Source: Bradyrhizobium sp. B124
GTDB lineage: Bacteria > Pseudomonadota > Alphaproteobacteria > Rhizobiales > Xanthobacteraceae
Direction of reading: 5' to 3'
NCBI RefSeq assembly: GCF_038967635.1
Contig: NZ_CP152413.1
Coordinates: 8,808,001 to 8,872,000 of the forward strand
Length of the DNA: 64,000 nucleotides
The notes beneath the pieces are model-generated. The model did not search any database, had not been told where the DNA came from, and saw only the letters and a program-made list of their open reading frames with translations. Both the position numbers and the translations under genes were made by a program. Positions 60,972 to 64,000 of this stretch are shown one piece after another (within the stretch, counting starts at the first letter, position 1; every line of letters begins with the position of its first letter).

Positions 60972-63004
60972 TGGTATCGACGCGATCCCTTCTCGACTTG
61001 CTCCGGCCCGGTTCCTCCCGTTCAGACTCTTCGCAGTTTGAACGGGGACTGGAGGCTTACGAGAACCGGCAATATCTCGAGGCGCTGCGCTTGTGGCGGC
61101 TTGCGTCGCGAGCGGGCAACCCGGAGGCGGATTACCGGATCGGGCTGCTCTACGCGAGGAACGAGGGCGTCATCGGCAATATTCCCGATGCGGTCGCGTG
61201 GTATGAACGCGCCGCCCTGAACGGACACACCGAAGCGCAATTCCAGCTTGGCTTGATCTACTTCCACGGGTTTCAGGCCGCGCTCGGACCGAACAGGCCC
61301 GAGATGTGGCGGCAATCCACCGCAGCGCGGCTGGGTGACAAGGCGACCAACCTCCACGATCTGGTGTTCCCGAACGGAATCGGCGTGCCGAGGGACCTCG
61401 ACGCCGCCTTCCTCTGGATGTCGGTGGCGGCGGAGGCCGGCAAGGCGGACGCACAGGCGCTCCTGGGCGACATGTACGCCAACGGGCAAGGCTGCGCCAA
61501 GGATCACGCTGTTGCCCTGCGCTGGTACGAGGCCGCGGCCGAGCAGAAGGCGGCGGCCGGCGAATTCGCGCTCGGTGACGTGCATTATCAGGGACGCGGC
61601 GTTCCCGTCGATTTTGCGCAGGCCGCGATCTGGTATCAAAAAGCCGCGGAGCGGGGGCATGTCCGCGCGCAGGTGGCGCTCGCCTTCATGTGCCTCAAGG
61701 GCACCGGACTTCCCGAAAATGTCGAAGAAGCCGCGCGGCTGTTCCAGAGTGCCGCTGCGCATGACGATACCATCGCGCTCTACAACATCGCGCTGTTGCG
61801 GCTGAGCGGCAAAGGGGTGGCCAAGGACCTCGACAAGGCCGAGACCGCGCTGCGCAAGGCGGCACGGAAGGATTACCTGCCGGCGATCCAGGCGCTGGCC
61901 GAGTTCTATGCGCTCGGCACTGCCGCCGAGCCGGATCTGCGCGAGGCGGCGTACTGGTACGAGAAGGCGGCCGAGCGCGGCGACGTGCAGGCGCAGTTCT
62001 TCACCGGGCGCTTCTACGCCACCGGCACCGGCGTTCCGCCCAGCATCCGCCAGGCCGCGAAATGGTTCGAACGCGCCGCCGAGAGCGGCCATGCCACGGC
62101 GGCCCACAACATCGCGGTGTTCTATCTCAACGGCAACGGCGTGACGCGCGATGTTGCGGCCGCGATCAAGTGGTTCGAACGCGCGTGCGAGGGAGGCATC
62201 AGCGCCGCTGGCGTGCAACTCGGCCGGCTCTACGCGGCGGGCAACGGTGTGCCGCGCGACCAGGTGCGCGCTGCCGAATGGCTCAGCAAGGCGGCCAAGG
62301 GCGGCGACGCCGATGCAAAGACGGCCTATGCCCTGTTTCTCATCCAGCAGGAGCCATCCGAAGCGGGTCTTGCGCAAGCACGCACGCTGCTCACCGATGC
62401 CGCCGAGGTCGGTCATCCCGCCGCGGCATTCCAGTTGGGCGGGCTCCACATGGGAAGGTCCGGTGGCGCCGTCGATCTACCGGCCGCGGCTCAATGGTTC
62501 AAGCGCGCGGCAAGCGCCGGCCATGTCGAGGCCCAGCACACATTGGCGGTGCTGTATTCCGATCCCAAGAGCGCCCTCAAGGATCCGCAGGCCGCCGCCG
62601 GCTGGATCGTCAAGGCTGCCGATGGTGGCAGCGCCGCAGCGCAGTTCAAGCTGGCGGTGATGTATTGCACCGGGCAGGGCATCGAGCAGGATCTTGCCCA
62701 GGGCGTGAGATGGTACGAAGCCGCGGCGCGCCAGGGCCACACGACCGCGCAATACAACCTTGCCGTGATGCTCGGACGAGGACAGGGCCGCGACGCCGAT
62801 CCGGCGAAGGCGGCCGAGTGGTTCGCGGCAGCTGCGGAGCAGGGCATGGCCGAAGCCCAGCTCGCCATTGGCGATGCACTGCGTGCCGGCAACGGCGTCG
62901 CGCAGGATCGCGATCAGGCGCTGCGCTGGTATCGGCAGGCGGCGCAGCAGAACAACGAAGGTGCGCTACGTCGTCTGCAGGCGATGGGCGAAAGCGTCGG
63001 CTGA
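60968..63004 (+). CDS. Sel1-like repeat protein
   Basis: The protein has 678 residues from an ATG overlapping the adaptor stop. About fifteen Sel1-like repeats of 36 residues run through nearly the whole length, with the typical pattern A-WYEKAAERGDVQAQF and G-GVPRD. No signal peptide or membrane helix is visible, so it is probably cytoplasmic. Sel1 proteins are adaptors; for example AlgK and ExoR-like proteins link to polysaccharide export or its signalling. Tight coupling suggests a scaffold for the secretion apparatus. Confidence 0.9.
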   Translation: MMVSTRSLLDLLRPGSSRSDSSQFERGLEAYENRQYLEALRLWRLASRAGNPEADYRIGLLYARNEGVIGNIPDAVAWYERAALNGHTEAQFQLGLIYFHGFQAALGPNRPEMWRQSTAARLGDKATNLHDLVFPNGIGVPRDLDAAFLWMSVAAEAGKADAQALLGDMYANGQGCAKDHAVALRWYEAAAEQKAAAGEFALGDVHYQGRGVPVDFAQAAIWYQKAAERGHVRAQVALAFMCLKGTGLPENVEEAARLFQSAAAHDDTIALYNIALLRLSGKGVAKDLDKAETALRKAARKDYLPAIQALAEFYALGTAAEPDLREAAYWYEKAAERGDVQAQFFTGRFYATGTGVPPSIRQAAKWFERAAESGHATAAHNIAVFYLNGNGVTRDVAAAIKWFERACEGGISAAGVQLGRLYAAGNGVPRDQVRAAEWLSKAAKGGDADAKTAYALFLIQQEPSEAGLAQARTLLTDAAEVGHPAAAFQLGGLHMGRSGGAVDLPAAAQWFKRAASAGHVEAQHTLAVLYSDPKSALKDPQAAAGWIVKAADGGSAAAQFKLAVMYCTGQGIEQDLAQGVRWYEAAARQGHTTAQYNLAVMLGRGQGRDADPAKAAEWFAAAAEQGMAEAQLAIGDALRAGNGVAQDRDQALRWYRQAAQQNNEGALRRLQAMGESVG

Positions 63005-63338
63005 GATTGTTGGAGGCGGACATCACGTCGCGCGCAAGCAATGGCAGAGACGGTGACACGGCTTTGTTTTTGGGCGCGAAGGCACGGAAGCGTGCATGTC
63101 CGCGTGACAATCTAGGCAGAACTAACAATGGCTTTCATATCGACGATAGAGAGATTGCGTTAATGTGGGTTCGCGGAATAAATGCTCATTGCACCTCTGG
63201 TTGTGTGAAGATGATCGATAAGAACCGAGAGGTCACGATCTGGAGCGTGTCAGGCAACGTGATCCCGGGATCGAACGTCCGCGTGACCGGGAAAGAAACT
63301 GGAGCCGGCGTTAAACGTTGGCAGGAGATTGAGTGGCA
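63005..63338. other. Intergenic region, 334 bp, with a possible tiny ORF
   Basis: Before the WbsX-like gene is an AT-richer stretch with CTAAC at 63122-63126. A 59-codon frame runs from an ATG at 63163 to a TGA at 63340-63342, overlapping the next ATG in an ATGA. Its product (VTIWSVSGNVIPGSNVRVTG in the middle) is not recognised and has no good ribosome-binding site. It may be chance. Confidence 0.35.
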
Positions 63339-64000
63339 ATGAACAAGATGGTCGAACGGAGCGTCAGGGATACGAAGGATATGTTGCCCGTTGCCAGTCC
63401 GGTTCAACAGGAAGATCATCCGCAGAGCCTGTTCCTGGATCCCGATATCAGCGATCTTCAGTCGGGATCGCGGTTGCGTGGCGCGATCCTCGAATATTCA
63501 GGGCGGGGAATCTCGGGCTGGATTGTCGATGCCCAGTCGCCTGCTTCAACGGTTTCGATAGCGCTCTTTGTCGCTTCCCACTGTGTCGAAGAAGGACGCA
63601 CCGGCCGATCCATGCCGGCCCGTATCGGTCCGCGGAGCGTGATTGGACGTCCCGGATTCCGGATCGATCTATCCACGCCGGGTGTGCGCCGTCGGCTGGC
63701 GCGCGCCCTGCGAAACACGCTCGTGGAGCCCAAGCATGCGCAGATCTATCTGCGCATCAGCCTGAACGATGGCGAATACTACGAGATACCGCTGTTCGAG
63801 AATTTTACGCCGAGCGAAGTGGTCGTAGCGTTAGGCTTCTCGATCGAAGACTACGACGATCTGCTGTTTCCGAACAACGACAACAGGACAATCGCCGGAC
63901 CGGCGGCCGCCGCCACCAAAGAGGTGCGCTACATTTGCTTCTACCTGCCGCAATTCCATTCATTTGAAGAAAATGACAGGTGGTGGGGACCGGGGTTCAC
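63339..64000 (+). CDS. WbsX-like protein with long N-terminal domain, cut by the window edge
   Basis: The frame is open from an ATG at 63339 to the last base, about 220 residues. AGGAG lies 13 bases upstream. The first 195 residues form an unrecognised, partly beta-rich domain (GRGISGWIVDAQSPASTVSI). From residue 200 the sequence FYLPQFHSFEENDRWWGPG is the start of the WbsX / glycosyl hydrolase 99-like domain found in O-antigen and rhamnan biosynthesis proteins. The catalytic part lies beyond the window. It probably builds or edits the glycan of this locus. Confidence 0.85.
   Translation, partial: MNKMVERSVRDTKDMLPVASPVQQEDHPQSLFLDPDISDLQSGSRLRGAILEYSGRGISGWIVDAQSPASTVSIALFVASHCVEEGRTGRSMPARIGPRSVIGRPGFRIDLSTPGVRRRLARALRNTLVEPKHAQIYLRISLNDGEYYEIPLFENFTPSEVVVALGFSIEDYDDLLFPNNDNRTIAGPAAAATKEVRYICFYLPQFHSFEENDRWWGPGF

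Noticed and set aside
1..64000. tRNA or rRNA genes
   Set aside because: No cloverleaf with the conserved T-loop sequence and no rRNA-like stretch was noticed by eye; a covariance-model search would be decisive.

Overview
The window looks like chromosomal DNA of a Bradyrhizobium-type alphaproteobacterium (Hyphomicrobiales). The basis is high-GC coding with strong third-position GC, GTG and TTG starts in coupled operons, a Liv-type branched-chain amino acid transporter, a bacterial Ku, small lineage-type membrane proteins, and short intergenic hairpin repeats. The genus is an inference from style and protein recognition, not from a database search. No rRNA, tRNA, CRISPR array or complete insertion sequence was found.

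Positions 1-9.9 kb hold housekeeping and metabolic genes: a truncated gene, a LysR regulator divergent from a metallo-beta-lactamase-fold hydrolase, a class A penicillin-binding protein followed by split DUF1214/DUF1254-type genes, a YcgN-type cysteine-cluster protein, and a DHA2 drug-efflux transporter. Positions 8.6-14.6 kb hold a five-gene Liv-type ABC operon. Its two near-duplicate binding proteins flank two permeases and one fused double ATPase. An NDH-2-like flavoprotein, a thiamine-diphosphate enzyme, a lone Flp pilin and Ku follow.

Positions 19.5-25.9 kb are a loose, more AT-rich region of very small proteins around a UDP-glucuronate 4-epimerase gene. It includes three short proteins sharing a coiled-coil motif like that of IS3 OrfA proteins, a 29-bp AT-rich palindrome and a 21-bp perfect tandem duplication.

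From 25.9 kb to the right edge lies a large surface-polysaccharide locus. It contains an initiating sugar-phosphate transferase (25966), polymerase/ligase-like membrane proteins (28825, 30923, 37806), a tyrosine autokinase/co-polymerase (32836), a flippase (39095), GT4 glycosyltransferases (36694, 43928, 50881), several methyltransferases, an AlgD-like GDP-mannose 6-dehydrogenase, a PslG-like glycosidase, a bi-domain oxidoreductase, a heparinase/alginate-lyase-like protein and a PPP-family phosphatase. The same locus then encodes two secreted RTX calcium-binding repeat proteins, a type I secretion ABC transporter and its HlyD-type adaptor, a Sel1-repeat protein and the start of a WbsX-like protein. 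Many genes overlap by four bases.

The most interesting reading is that polysaccharide assembly and secretion of a calcium-binding repeat protein are one genetic unit, as if building a joint polysaccharide-protein matrix. The outer-membrane polysaccharide exporter and the TolC-like partner are not in the window.
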